From positions 1 through 64,000 of the forward strand of contig NZ_JBQCCF010000056.1 of the NCBI RefSeq assembly GCF_051962475.1: DNA of 64,000 nt. Reading direction: 5' to 3'. Below the pieces are notes generated by a model. That model did not search any database. It was not told where the DNA came from and saw only the letters and a list, made by a program, of their open reading frames with translations. Positions within the stretch are counted from its first letter, which is position 1, and each line of letters starts with the position of its first letter. Position numbers and translations under genes: made by a program. This stretch comes from Dyella_A sp051962475. Lineage in GTDB: Bacteria; Pseudomonadota; Gammaproteobacteria; Xanthomonadales; Rhodanobacteraceae. This document shows, in pieces, positions 1 through 8,047 of the stretch.

Positions 1-36
1 CTGGTGGGGATCGAGCACGGCCAATACCCCCGCCGT

Positions 37-122
37 TGTAGGAGCCCGCTTGCGGGCGATGCTCTTGAGCTTTGATGTGGATTCAGAGCGACAAGCATCG
101 CCCGCGAGCGGGCTCCTACGGG
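37..122. repeat. Inverted palindromic repeat pair (REP/BIME-like)
   Basis: Two copies of a roughly 26-bp element face each other: GTAGGAGCCCGCTTGCGGGC with its GATGCT tail at 38-63, and its near-complement at 94-119. About 30 bases separate them. Each copy contains its own short hairpin (GCCCGC/GCGGGC). The pair lies just downstream of the last gene of the molybdenum cofactor operon, where such elements often act as 3' mRNA stabilisers or transcription boundaries. The first 36 bases of the window may hold the start of a minus-strand gene (a GTG-led reading frame running off the edge), but this is too short to call. Confidence 0.75.
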
Positions 123-472
123 TTGTGGCGGGCGGCTTTGAGGCGGCGGGCGCTGTCGCGGACGTCGACGTCGAACAGCAGGTGCAGGGGCTCGGTTTGC
201 TCGTGGCCGGGTATGGAAAACTGCAGGCCGTCGCGGGTGGGAAGGCGGCTGGCCAGATCACGCACGGCGGCCTCCGGCAGGTGCAGGTGGCATTGCGTGG
301 CGGGGCCATCGAGGCGCGCCGCTTCGTGCGCGTGGAGCTGCAGCGTGCAGCGCAGCATGAATGCTTCGCCCGCCTGCGTGGCCGTGGTCACTTCGCCGCC
401 GCTGAGCAGCGTGGCCAGTTCGTCTTCATCGATGCGCACACGCAGCTGCTGACGATCGAACTGCAATTTCAC
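116..472 (-). CDS. Small protein of the molybdenum cofactor operon (DUF7009-like)
   Basis: This 118-residue soluble protein has no signal peptide, membrane segment or obvious catalytic motif. It opens MKLQFDRQQLRVRIDEDELA, a style I associate with the DUF7009 family of small beta-rich proteins, but this is an impression and not a search result. Its ATG overlaps the stop codon of moeA1 by four bases (ATGA), so translation is probably coupled. It is the last gene of the cofactor operon. That position suggests an accessory role in cofactor synthesis or insertion, which is inference only. It could equally be an unrelated hitch-hiker. Confidence 0.7.
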   Translation of the reverse strand: MKLQFDRQQLRVRIDEDELATLLSGGEVTTATQAGEAFMLRCTLQLHAHEAARLDGPATQCHLHLPEAAVRDLASRLPTRDGLQFSIPGHEQTEPLHLLFDVDVRDSARRLKAARHNP

Positions 473-1740
473 GATAGCGTCTCCGTGGATTCAGGCCTTG
501 CGCGCAGCGCCAACCCCGTGCCCGCATCGAGGCTGGTGACTTCGACCAGGCGACCGGGCGTGCAATCGCCGGCATTTTCATCGAGCACCACCCAGCCATC
601 GGACTGCGCGAACGGCAGGATGCGGAACGGTTGCTGCTGCGGCACGACCTGGGCATGCAGGCGACCTTCGGCATCCAGTGCGAACGTGGCGCGCAGGAAA
701 TGGCGCAAGCCAGCCTTGGGCTGCTGCGGGGTATCGAGCACCGCGTGCAGCGTGGGCTCCGCGCCCTGCCCCTGCATCGCCCGCTGCACCGGCGCGACGA
801 AGAAGCGCATCCCCGCGGCGACCGCCATCGGCGTGCCGGGCAGCGCCATCACCAGCGGACCGCCGGGCAAGCTGGCGGCGAACAGTGGCTTGCCGGGGCG
901 CATCGCGACCTTGTGGAACAGTTCGTGGGCGCCGAGCTGGCGCAACGCGTCGGGTACAAAGTCGTAGCGGCCCATCGACACGGCGCCGGTGCTCACCACC
1001 AGATCGGCGCCAGCAGCCTGCGCACGGCGCACCGCGTCGGCGTAGGTCACGGCGGTGTCGTCCACCACCTCGCATGAAAGAACCTGGGCGCCGGCGACGG
1101 TGAGTGCAGCACCGAGATACGGCGCGTTCGAGCTGTAGATCTGCCCTTCCACCAGGCGCTGGCGTGGATCGGAAACGAGCTCCTTGCCGGTGCCGATCAC
1201 CGCGACGCGCGGACGCCGCACGACGGTCACCTCGGCCACGCCGGCAGCCGCGAGCAGCATGAGCTGCGCGGGGCCAAGCCGAACGCCCGCATCGAGCACC
1301 ACGGCATCGCGCGCCACGTCGACGCCGGCGCGGCGCACGTTCTGGCCTTCGCTGAGCTCATCGCGCAGACGGATGCGCGTGGGCGAGCCGTCTGCCGCAG
1401 ATGCCAGCAATTCGGTGCGCTCGACCGCGACCACGGCATCCAGCCCGTCGGGCAGGCGCGCGCCGGTCATGATTTCCCAGGCGTCGCCGTGGGCGCTGCG
1501 CGCTGCATCGCCCGCGGCCTGCGAGCCGTGCACGGTGTGTTCGCTGCCGGCTTCCAGCGGTTCGGGGGCGGCCAGCGCGTAACCGTCCATGGCGGCATGA
1601 TCGAACGACGGCAGCGCGACTGGGCTGCGCACCGGCGCGGCAAGCACGCGTCCCAGTGCGTCGATCGCGGCGTAGCGTTCGGCCGGCAGCGGCGAAACCA
1701 CGCCGAGCAGCCGGGCGATGGCGTCGTGGTAGCGGATCAT
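469..1740 (-). CDS. moeA: Molybdopterin molybdotransferase MoeA, paralogue 1 (divergent motifs)
   Basis: MoeA inserts molybdate into adenylated molybdopterin in the cytoplasm, releasing AMP and forming active cofactor. The 423-residue protein has the full MoeA layout: N-terminal MoeA domains with the PSFDHAAMDGYA motif, the central molybdopterin-binding MogA-like domain, and a C-terminal beta-barrel. Two signature loops depart from the usual form: SGGVSVG reads STGAVSMG, and LPGNPVS reads LPGTPMA. The second MoeA of this operon (5769-6971) has the standard forms. The ATG at 1740 was preferred because the longer frame would run into the preceding fusion gene, whose stop is at 1763. The paralogue may have a specialised role. 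Confidence 0.93.
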   Translation of the reverse strand: MIRYHDAIARLLGVVSPLPAERYAAIDALGRVLAAPVRSPVALPSFDHAAMDGYALAAPEPLEAGSEHTVHGSQAAGDAARSAHGDAWEIMTGARLPDGLDAVVAVERTELLASAADGSPTRIRLRDELSEGQNVRRAGVDVARDAVVLDAGVRLGPAQLMLLAAAGVAEVTVVRRPRVAVIGTGKELVSDPRQRLVEGQIYSSNAPYLGAALTVAGAQVLSCEVVDDTAVTYADAVRRAQAAGADLVVSTGAVSMGRYDFVPDALRQLGAHELFHKVAMRPGKPLFAASLPGGPLVMALPGTPMAVAAGMRFFVAPVQRAMQGQGAEPTLHAVLDTPQQPKAGLRHFLRATFALDAEGRLHAQVVPQQQPFRILPFAQSDGWVVLDENAGDCTPGRLVEVTSLDAGTGLALRARPESTETLS

Positions 1741-1762
1741 CGGCGAGGCGCCCGCCGCGGCA

Positions 1763-3358
1763 TCAGGAGGACGCCGGCCGCTCGAGCACCGCCACGCCGC
1801 CGGCCAGCGACCAGGCGTCGACACCGCGTTGGCGCAGCGTGCGCGCCGCCTGCGCACTGCGCTTGCCGCTGGCGCATACCAGCAGCACGTGGCGGTCGAT
1901 GCCAGCCAGTGAACAGGCGGCGATCTGGCCGGAGGGAATGCGCAGCGAGGTGACGTGCAGCGGGGCGACGTCGATCTCGACGGGCTCGCGCACGTCGACC
2001 ACCGCGTAGCCCGCGGCGATCGCCTCGTCCAGGTGGCGGAAGTGCCGCTCGATCTCGATCTCGCCCTCAGCCTGCGCCTGCTCCATTGCCTGGCGGGCCA
2101 CGACTACGCAGCCTCCGTGTAGCGCGCAGCCTTGCGCTGCGTCGATCGGCAGGCGCTGGCTGGTGCCGTCGAGCAGGTTCACCAGCTGCAGCGCGTGATC
2201 GGTCGGTCGCGGCAGGCCGAGCAGCAGCTTCAATGCCTCCATTGCCTGCATGGTGCCGAGCACGCCAGGCACCGGGCCGAGCACGCCCGATTCCACGCAG
2301 CTGCCGGCGAGACCGGCCGCGGGCGGCTGCGGCCACAGGCAGCGCAGACACGGTTCGCCCGGCACGGCGGTCACCACCTGCAACTGGCCCTCGTACTGGT
2401 ACACGCTGGCCAGCACCAGCGGCGTGCCGGTGAGCACGGCGGCGTCATTGGCGAGGTAGCGGCTGGCCAGGTCGTCGGTGCACTCGACCACCAGGTCGTA
2501 CTGCGCGAACACATCGAGCGCGGTCTGCGCGGTCAGCGGCTCGGCGTACCTCTGCACCTGCACCGTGGGGTTGAGCGCGGCAACGCGGCGCGCGGCCAGA
2601 TCGACCTTGCGTTGACCCACGTCGCGCGCGTCGTACATCACCTGTCGATGCAGGTTGCTGGCGTCGAGCACGTCATGGTCGACGATGCCCAGCGTGCCCA
2701 CGCCGGCACCGGCAAGGTAGCTGATCACCGGCACGCCCAGCCCGCCGGCGCCGATCACCAGCACGCGGGCCCTGGCGAGCTTGGCCTGGCCCGATACGCC
2801 GACATCGCGCAGACGAGTCTGGCGTGAGTAGTCGGGGGTGAAATCGACGGCGGCGGTCGCGTGGTGATGCTCGTGCGTGTGCCCATGGCCGTGATGATGG
2901 CCGTGCACATGCGGCGCCTCCATCTCGTGCGCGCGCTCGGTGTGCGAGCAGGCGACCCAGGCGGTGTCGCCTTCCAGGTAGTGCTCTTTCTTCCAGATCG
3001 GCAGGCGGTGCTTGATCTCGTCGATGATGTAACGGCAGGCGCGGAACGCCTCGTCGCGGTGCGGAGCGGAGGCGCCGATCCACACGGCGAGGTCGCCGAT
3101 CTTCAGATCACCCACACGATGCACCGCGCTGGCCGCCAGCACGCCGTAGCGCTCGGCCGCCTCGGCCAGGATGCGCTCGCCCTCGGCGATGGCCAGCTCG
3201 GTGTAGGCCTCGTACTCCAGGCCGCTCACTTCGCGGCCTTCGTTGTTGTTGCGCACCCAGCCCTCGAACGCGCAAAAGCCGCCGCTGCCGGGATGCTGGA
3301 GTTCCTCGCGCAGCTTCGCGAGATCGGCCGGAGCCGCGGTGAGGTCGAAGCGCATCAT
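1763..3358 (-). CDS. Trifunctional MoaE-MoeB-rhodanese fusion
   Basis: One 531-residue protein joins three activities of molybdopterin synthesis. Residues 1-148 are MoaE, the large subunit of molybdopterin synthase, with the conserved basic stretch around KHRLPIWKKE (117-125). Residues 150-166 are a linker, HVHGHHHGHGHTHEHHH. Residues 172-405 are a MoeB/ThiF adenylyltransferase with the nucleotide loop GAGGLG (203-208), the CLRC pair (C337, C340) and GSCVESGVLG (C354). Residues about 430-531 are a rhodanese domain with the active-site loop CASGKRS (C495). The usual second CxxC zinc pair of MoeB is replaced by CALHGGC (C411, C417). MoeB-rhodanese resembles eukaryotic MOCS3; the added N-terminal MoaE is unusual. 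The ATG overlaps the moaD stop by four bases, so synthase small and large subunits are made together. Confidence 0.93.
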   Translation of the reverse strand: MMRFDLTAAPADLAKLREELQHPGSGGFCAFEGWVRNNNEGREVSGLEYEAYTELAIAEGERILAEAAERYGVLAASAVHRVGDLKIGDLAVWIGASAPHRDEAFRACRYIIDEIKHRLPIWKKEHYLEGDTAWVACSHTERAHEMEAPHVHGHHHGHGHTHEHHHATAAVDFTPDYSRQTRLRDVGVSGQAKLARARVLVIGAGGLGVPVISYLAGAGVGTLGIVDHDVLDASNLHRQVMYDARDVGQRKVDLAARRVAALNPTVQVQRYAEPLTAQTALDVFAQYDLVVECTDDLASRYLANDAAVLTGTPLVLASVYQYEGQLQVVTAVPGEPCLRCLWPQPPAAGLAGSCVESGVLGPVPGVLGTMQAMEALKLLLGLPRPTDHALQLVNLLDGTSQRLPIDAAQGCALHGGCVVVARQAMEQAQAEGEIEIERHFRHLDEAIAAGYAVVDVREPVEIDVAPLHVTSLRIPSGQIAACSLAGIDRHVLLVCASGKRSAQAARTLRQRGVDAWSLAGGVAVLERPASS

Positions 3359-3597
3359 CCGCCGGCCACCGGTGGGATGAAGACAACGGTGTCGCCGTCG
3401 GCGAGCGCGCGGTTCCAGTCGCTAAACTGGGTGTTGACCGCCACCTTGAGCGCGTCGACGGGCAGCGTGAAACCGTGGCGCGCGCGCAGCTCGTCGTAGA
3501 GGTCGCGCAACGTGGCGGCGGCGGTGCTCACTTGCTCGACGCTGGCGCCGGCCTGTTCGCGCAGCTGCGCGTAGTACTGCAGGTTCACGCGGGTCAT
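3355..3597 (-). CDS. moaD: Molybdopterin synthase sulfur carrier subunit MoaD
   Basis: This 80-residue ubiquitin-fold protein carries the sulfur used to make the dithiolene of molybdopterin. It ends in the required Gly-Gly (PPVAGG), which MoeB adenylates and a rhodanese or cysteine desulfurase then converts to thiocarboxylate. Length is normal for the family. Its start overlaps the mobA stop by four bases and its stop overlaps the start of the MoaE-MoeB-rhodanese gene, so the carrier, its activating enzyme and its synthase partner are translationally linked. Confidence 0.95.
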   Translation of the reverse strand: MTRVNLQYYAQLREQAGASVEQVSTAAATLRDLYDELRARHGFTLPVDALKVAVNTQFSDWNRALADGDTVVFIPPVAGG

Positions 3598-4187
3598 GGC
3601 TGCGACTCCAGCTGGCGCTGCATCTGTGCGAATTCCTCCGGGGTGTTGATGTTGTCCAGCGCGTCGCCGGGGGCGGGCAGCAGGACGATGTCGGACTGGA
3701 TCAGCGCCTTGCGCGGGCAGTAGCTGCCCGCCTCATAGCGGGCTTTCAGCCGGGCGTGGCTGGACGGCTCCCACAGCGCGCACAACGGCTCGGGCAGGCC
3801 GTCGAAACGGCTGGTGAAGACGGTGGCGTCCCTGGCCGGATCGCGCGCGGCGATGAGGGCGCGCAGCGTGGTTTCGTCCAGTCGCGGCAGGTCGCAGGCG
3901 ATCACCAGCCAGGCGGCCTCGGGGTAAGCGTCCTGCGCGGACAGGATGCCCGCGGCCGGCCCGACTGCGTCGTAGGTGTCGACCAGCTGCGGCAGTTGCG
4001 CGCGCAGCGGGTCGTCGCGCTGCGTGTCGCGCACCGAGACAAACGCAAGCTCAGTGACCGCCGACAGCACGCGCCATGCGCGCAGCAGCTGAGGCTCGCC
4101 GGCGTAGCTGAGCTGCGCCTTGTCGCGCTGCATGCGCTGGCTGGCGCCGCCGGAAAGCAGCAGGCCGTAGATCGGTGCGGTACTCAT
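3594..4187 (-). CDS. mobA: Molybdenum cofactor guanylyltransferase MobA
   Basis: MobA transfers GMP from GTP to the molybdenum cofactor, giving the dinucleotide form used by the DMSO reductase family, including formate dehydrogenases. The 197-residue protein starts with MSTAPIYGLLLSGGASQRMQ, with the nucleotide-binding motif LSGGASQRMQRDKA in place of the typical LAGGxSxRMGxDKA, and has the Asp of VIACDLPRL. The ATG at 4187 lies within the moaC stop region (four-base overlap); a much longer open frame upstream is only the moaC shadow. Its presence, with fdhD nearby, suggests the organism makes bis-MGD enzymes. Confidence 0.93.
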   Translation of the reverse strand: MSTAPIYGLLLSGGASQRMQRDKAQLSYAGEPQLLRAWRVLSAVTELAFVSVRDTQRDDPLRAQLPQLVDTYDAVGPAAGILSAQDAYPEAAWLVIACDLPRLDETTLRALIAARDPARDATVFTSRFDGLPEPLCALWEPSSHARLKARYEAGSYCPRKALIQSDIVLLPAPGDALDNINTPEEFAQMQRQLESQP

Positions 4188-4681
4188 GCGCTCGCCTGAC
4201 GGTAGTCGAGGTCGCTCTTGCCGCCGGTCTTGCCGAGCAGGCGCACCTCGGCGATGACGATGTCGTGCGACATCGCCTTGCACATGTCGTACAGGGTGAG
4301 CGCGGCGACGCTGGCGCCGGTGAGCGCTTCCATCTCTACCCCGGTGCGCCCCTCGCAGGACACGGTGCAGACGATGCGCGCCTCGACGCCTTCCATCGCG
4401 ATGTCGATATGGCACTTGTCCAGCGCCAGCGGGTGGCACAGCGGAATGAGCTGCGAGGTGGCCTTGGCGCCCATCACACCGGCGAGGTTGGCCACGGTGA
4501 GCACTGCGCCCTTGGGCGTGACGTAGCCGGCGCCGTGCAGCTGCGCGGCGACCTCGGCGGGAAACACCACGCGCGCCTGCGCCTGCGCGGTGCGCCGGGT
4601 GACGGCCTTGCCGCCGATGTCGACCATCTGCGGCTGCTGGGCGTCGTCGAGATGGGTGAGCTTGGTGGGAGTACTGGCCAT
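4184..4681 (-). CDS. moaC: Cyclic pyranopterin monophosphate synthase MoaC
   Basis: MoaC converts the MoaA product, 3',8-cyclo-7,8-dihydro-GTP, to cyclic pyranopterin monophosphate, the first committed pterin of cofactor synthesis. The 165-residue protein shows the family hallmarks MVDIGGKAVTRRTAQA near the N-terminus, the active-site segment QLIPLCHPLALDK, and GVEMEALTGASVAALTLYDM with KSDL near the end. It sits 18 bases downstream of moaA and overlaps mobA by four bases. Confidence 0.96.
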   Translation of the reverse strand: MASTPTKLTHLDDAQQPQMVDIGGKAVTRRTAQAQARVVFPAEVAAQLHGAGYVTPKGAVLTVANLAGVMGAKATSQLIPLCHPLALDKCHIDIAMEGVEARIVCTVSCEGRTGVEMEALTGASVAALTLYDMCKAMSHDIVIAEVRLLGKTGGKSDLDYRQASA

Positions 4682-4699
4682 GAAATTCCGTCGGGCGGC

Positions 4700-5767
4700 T
4701 CAGCCGCCGATGTAGTGCATTTCGATCTTGGGACGCGAGCGCTGGCGGCGCTCCTCGCGCTCTTCGCTGTAGCGGTCGGCGCGATTCAGCCACACCTGGC
4801 GCAGCCGCTCGCGCACCGCATCGTCACTGCTGCCGTCGCGCAGCGCGGTGCGCAGATCGGTGCCCTGCACGGCGAACAGGCAGGTGTAGAGCGTGCCTTC
4901 GGAGGACAGCCGGGCGCGCGAGCAGTCGCCGCAGAACGGCTGGCTCACCGAAGAGATCACGCCGATCTCGCCCTGCCCGTCGCGGAAGCGGAAGCGTGTG
5001 GCCACCTCGCCTTCGTACTTGGGCGGCAGCGGGTCCAGCGGCCAGCGCGCGTGGATGGCGGCGATCAGTTCGGCCGAGGGCACCACCGCCTCGCGGTTCC
5101 AGTCGTTGCGGTTGCCCACGTCCATGTATTCGATCAGCCGCGGAATGATGCCGGTGCTGCGGAAGCGCTCGATGAGATCGAGCACGCTGTGTTCGTTCAC
5201 CCCGCGCTGCACGACCGTGTTGAGCTTGACGCCCTGCGGGAAGCCGACCGCCTGCGCCGCCTCGATACCGCCAAGCACGTCGTCCAGCGCGCCGCGGCCG
5301 CCGCTCATGCGGTGGAACAGCGCGGGGTCGAGGGTGTCCAGGCTCACGGTGACGCGATCCAGCCCGGCGTCGCGCAGATCCTGCGCATGGCGCGCCAGCA
5401 GCACGCCGTTGGTGGTCATCGCCAGGTCGGTAATGCCCGGGATGCGCCGCAGCCGTGCCACCAGCTCGGCCAGCTTGGGCCGCAGCAAGGGCTCGCCGCC
5501 GGTGAGGCGCAGCTTGCTCACGCCGAGCGAGGCGGCGAGGCGGCTGATGCGCTCGATCTCGTCGAAGCTCAGCCGCTCGTCGTTGCGCAGGAAGGTGAAG
5601 TGCTCGCCGTAGGTGGACTCCGGCATGCAGTACGGACAGCGGAAATTGCAGCGGTCCATCACCGAGATGCGCAGGTCGTGCATCGGACGGCCGCGGCGAT
5701 CCAGCGGCGGTACGTCCAGCGACGGCGCCTCGACGGCAATCTCGGTGATGTCGTGCGGATCGGTCAT
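4700..5767 (-). CDS. moaA: GTP 3',8-cyclase MoaA (radical SAM)
   Basis: MoaA uses a radical SAM mechanism to rearrange GTP at the start of molybdopterin synthesis. The 355-residue protein has the SAM cluster motif C40-x3-C44-x2-C47 (CNFRCPYC) and a second C-terminal cluster motif around CGDCSRARLSSEGTLYTC. It ends in Gly-Gly, as MoaA normally does, and that tail is needed for activity in the family. The start codon lies one base after the moeA2 stop. Confidence 0.97.
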   Translation of the reverse strand: MTDPHDITEIAVEAPSLDVPPLDRRGRPMHDLRISVMDRCNFRCPYCMPESTYGEHFTFLRNDERLSFDEIERISRLAASLGVSKLRLTGGEPLLRPKLAELVARLRRIPGITDLAMTTNGVLLARHAQDLRDAGLDRVTVSLDTLDPALFHRMSGGRGALDDVLGGIEAAQAVGFPQGVKLNTVVQRGVNEHSVLDLIERFRSTGIIPRLIEYMDVGNRNDWNREAVVPSAELIAAIHARWPLDPLPPKYEGEVATRFRFRDGQGEIGVISSVSQPFCGDCSRARLSSEGTLYTCLFAVQGTDLRTALRDGSSDDAVRERLRQVWLNRADRYSEEREERRQRSRPKIEMHYIGG

Positions 5768-5768
5768 G

Positions 5769-6971
5769 TCACCAGCGGTAGAGGGTAGCTACGGTGCCGG
5801 CAGGTGCGGCGTGTTCGGACGGCGCCAGCTCAACCACGCCATCGGTATGCGGCAAGGCGGAGAAATCACCCGAGGTGGGCGCCGGCACCGGCGTCGCCAA
5901 AGCGCGACCGGTCTCGTCATGATGCACCCGCACGGGTACAAAACAGGTCAAGGTCGGGCTGACCTGGGCCGGCGCGGCAAGCACCACGCGCTCGCCCGGC
6001 CGCGTCGCCACCCCCATCGCCTGCTCCAGCGCCGGCAGCAGGTAGCGCACAGCGCACACCAGCGCCGAAACCGGATTGCCCGGCAACGCGAACACCACCT
6101 GCCCCTGCGGCCCGATACCGAACCACATCGGCTTGCCCGGTCGCTGGGCGATACGGTGCAGCACCTTGTCTACGCCCAGCGCGCGCAGCGCCTCGGGCAC
6201 GAAGTCGCGCTGGCCCACCGACACGCCGCCGGACAGCACCAGCACCTGGCAGGTGGCGAGCAGTTCGGCCAGTCGCGCGGTGGTCGCGGCCAGGTCGTCG
6301 GGCACGCGGGTCAGCTGCACGTCGACGAAGCCGCGGTCGCGCAGCGCGGCGGCCAGCGCGCGATCGTTGGAGCGGCGGATCTGCCCGTCGGCCAGCGGCT
6401 GCTGGTCGACTTCGGCCAGTTCGTCGCCAGTGGCGATGATGGCGATCTTCGGCACCGCGGCCACCTCGACCTGGGTAACACCATTAGCGGCGAGCACCGC
6501 CAGTTCCGGCGCGCGCAGGCGCACGCCCGGGGCGAGCAGCGCATCGCCCTCGCGGCAATCGGAGCCGCGCGGATGGATGAACTGCCGTGCGGTCGGCGTC
6601 CAGCCGTCGACCAGCCGGACCTGATCGCCCTCGCGCACGGTCTGCTCCACCGGCACGACGCAGTCGCAGCCGGCCGGCAACATGGCGCCGGTGGTCACCT
6701 CGATGCAGTCGGCCGGATCGGTCAGCACCTGGCCGGCCATGCCGGCCATCTGGCGGCCGGCCACCACGAAGTTGCGCCGCAACGGATCCAGCGCGATGGC
6801 GATGCCGTCCATCATCACGCGGTCGAACGGCGGCTGGTCGCGCTCGGCCAGCACGCGCTGGCGCAAGACTCGGCCGGCCGCAGCGTCCAGCGACACGCGC
6901 TCGCTGGCGAACACGGGCAGCCGTGCACGAATCTGCCGTTCGGCCTCGGTGACGCTGGGGAGCTCGCTCAT
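5769..6971 (-). CDS. moeA: Molybdopterin molybdotransferase MoeA, paralogue 2 (canonical)
   Basis: This is the first gene of the cofactor operon, encoding a 400-residue MoeA. It keeps the standard signatures VLSGGVSVGQRDFV and FALPGNPVSALVC, and DQPPFDRVMMDGIA in the N-terminal part. It is therefore the better candidate for the housekeeping molybdate insertase, with the moeA at 469-1740 as the divergent copy. I chose the ATG at 6971 (MSELPSV) because the upstream extension is arginine-rich and unlike MoeA. No separate mogA/moaB gene for molybdopterin adenylation is visible in the window. Confidence 0.93.
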   Translation of the reverse strand: MSELPSVTEAERQIRARLPVFASERVSLDAAAGRVLRQRVLAERDQPPFDRVMMDGIAIALDPLRRNFVVAGRQMAGMAGQVLTDPADCIEVTTGAMLPAGCDCVVPVEQTVREGDQVRLVDGWTPTARQFIHPRGSDCREGDALLAPGVRLRAPELAVLAANGVTQVEVAAVPKIAIIATGDELAEVDQQPLADGQIRRSNDRALAAALRDRGFVDVQLTRVPDDLAATTARLAELLATCQVLVLSGGVSVGQRDFVPEALRALGVDKVLHRIAQRPGKPMWFGIGPQGQVVFALPGNPVSALVCAVRYLLPALEQAMGVATRPGERVVLAAPAQVSPTLTCFVPVRVHHDETGRALATPVPAPTSGDFSALPHTDGVVELAPSEHAAPAGTVATLYRW

Positions 6972-7189
6972 GGGAAACCTTATCTGCGCGGCCACGACGC
7001 CTTGCCGCGTCAGCGCCCAGAGCATGGGGCCGGGGGGTGGCTTTGACAACCGCGGCCAAAGTCGAAAAGCACGCGGCAAACGCCTGTGGCAAGCCATTCG
7101 CTGGCGCGTGCGGCGCGGTTACCCGGCACCGTGCGCGTCGCTTGTCGCACACGCATCGAGCCGTCACCTGAGCTCGCTATGATGGCGCG

Positions 7190-8047
7190 ATGAAGCAACC
7201 CCCTGCTCCCATCGAGCGCACGCACGGCCACGACGCGCCCGGCACCGTCCAGCGGCGCATCACCCGCTGGCGCCAAGGACGGGTGGAGGAGACCGACGAC
7301 TGGGTGGCCGAAGAGCAGCCGATCGCGATGACCTACAACGGTCGCTCGTTCGCCGTGATGATGGCCACGCCGCGCGACCTGGAGGACTTCGCGTTGGGCT
7401 TTTCGCTCAGCGAGGGGTTGGTGCGCACGCCGGCCGACCTGCTCGACGTGGAAGTGCGCTCGCTGCTCGAAGGCACCGAGCTGGCCATGACCGTGACAGC
7501 CGATGCCCACGGCGCCCATCTGGACACCGACGGTCAGCGCCTGCTGCCCGGGCGCAGCGGTTGCGGCATCTGCGGCACGCGCCAACTGGAAACCGCGGTG
7601 CGCCAGCCCGGCGCGGTGCACGGCGACGTAGGCCTGACCCACGCCGGGCTCGAACGCGCCTTGGCCAACCTGCAGCAGCGCCAGCCGATGAACGCCGCCA
7701 CCGGTGCCGTGCATGCTGCCGCATGGGCCACCGCGGACGGCGAAATCGCCTTGGTGCGCGAGGACGTGGGCCGCCACAACGCGTTGGACAAGCTGGTCGG
7801 TGCCCTGCACCGCGGCGGTATCGATCCGGCGTCGGGTTTCGCGCTGGTCACCAGTCGCGCCAGCTATGAAATGGTGACCAAGGCGGCCAGCGCGGGGGTG
7901 ACCGTGCTCGCCGCCATTTCCGCTCCGACGGCGCTGGCGATCGAGTTGGCGAAGAGCGCCGGGCTCACCCTTGTCGGCTTCGCCCGCCCCGGCAGCCACA
8001 ACGTCTACACCCACCCCGAGCGACTGCATGCGGAGGCCAGCCGGTGA
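7190..8047 (+). CDS. fdhD: Formate dehydrogenase sulfurtransferase FdhD
   Basis: FdhD passes sulfur from the cysteine desulfurase IscS to the bis-MGD cofactor, which formate dehydrogenases need as a terminal sulfido ligand. The 285-residue protein has the sulfur-relay cysteines in SGCGICG (C125, C128) and the conserved REDVGRHNALDKLVG segment followed by TSRASYEM. It is divergent from the cofactor operon across about 220 bases, so the two may share regulation. No formate dehydrogenase structural gene lies in the window. Confidence 0.95.
   Translation: MKQPPAPIERTHGHDAPGTVQRRITRWRQGRVEETDDWVAEEQPIAMTYNGRSFAVMMATPRDLEDFALGFSLSEGLVRTPADLLDVEVRSLLEGTELAMTVTADAHGAHLDTDGQRLLPGRSGCGICGTRQLETAVRQPGAVHGDVGLTHAGLERALANLQQRQPMNAATGAVHAAAWATADGEIALVREDVGRHNALDKLVGALHRGGIDPASGFALVTSRASYEMVTKAASAGVTVLAAISAPTALAIELAKSAGLTLVGFARPGSHNVYTHPERLHAEASR

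Noticed and set aside
6972..7189. Molybdenum cofactor riboswitch before moeA2
   Set aside because: I could not find the conserved paired elements of the Moco motif in the 218-base divergent gap. A covariance-model search would settle it.
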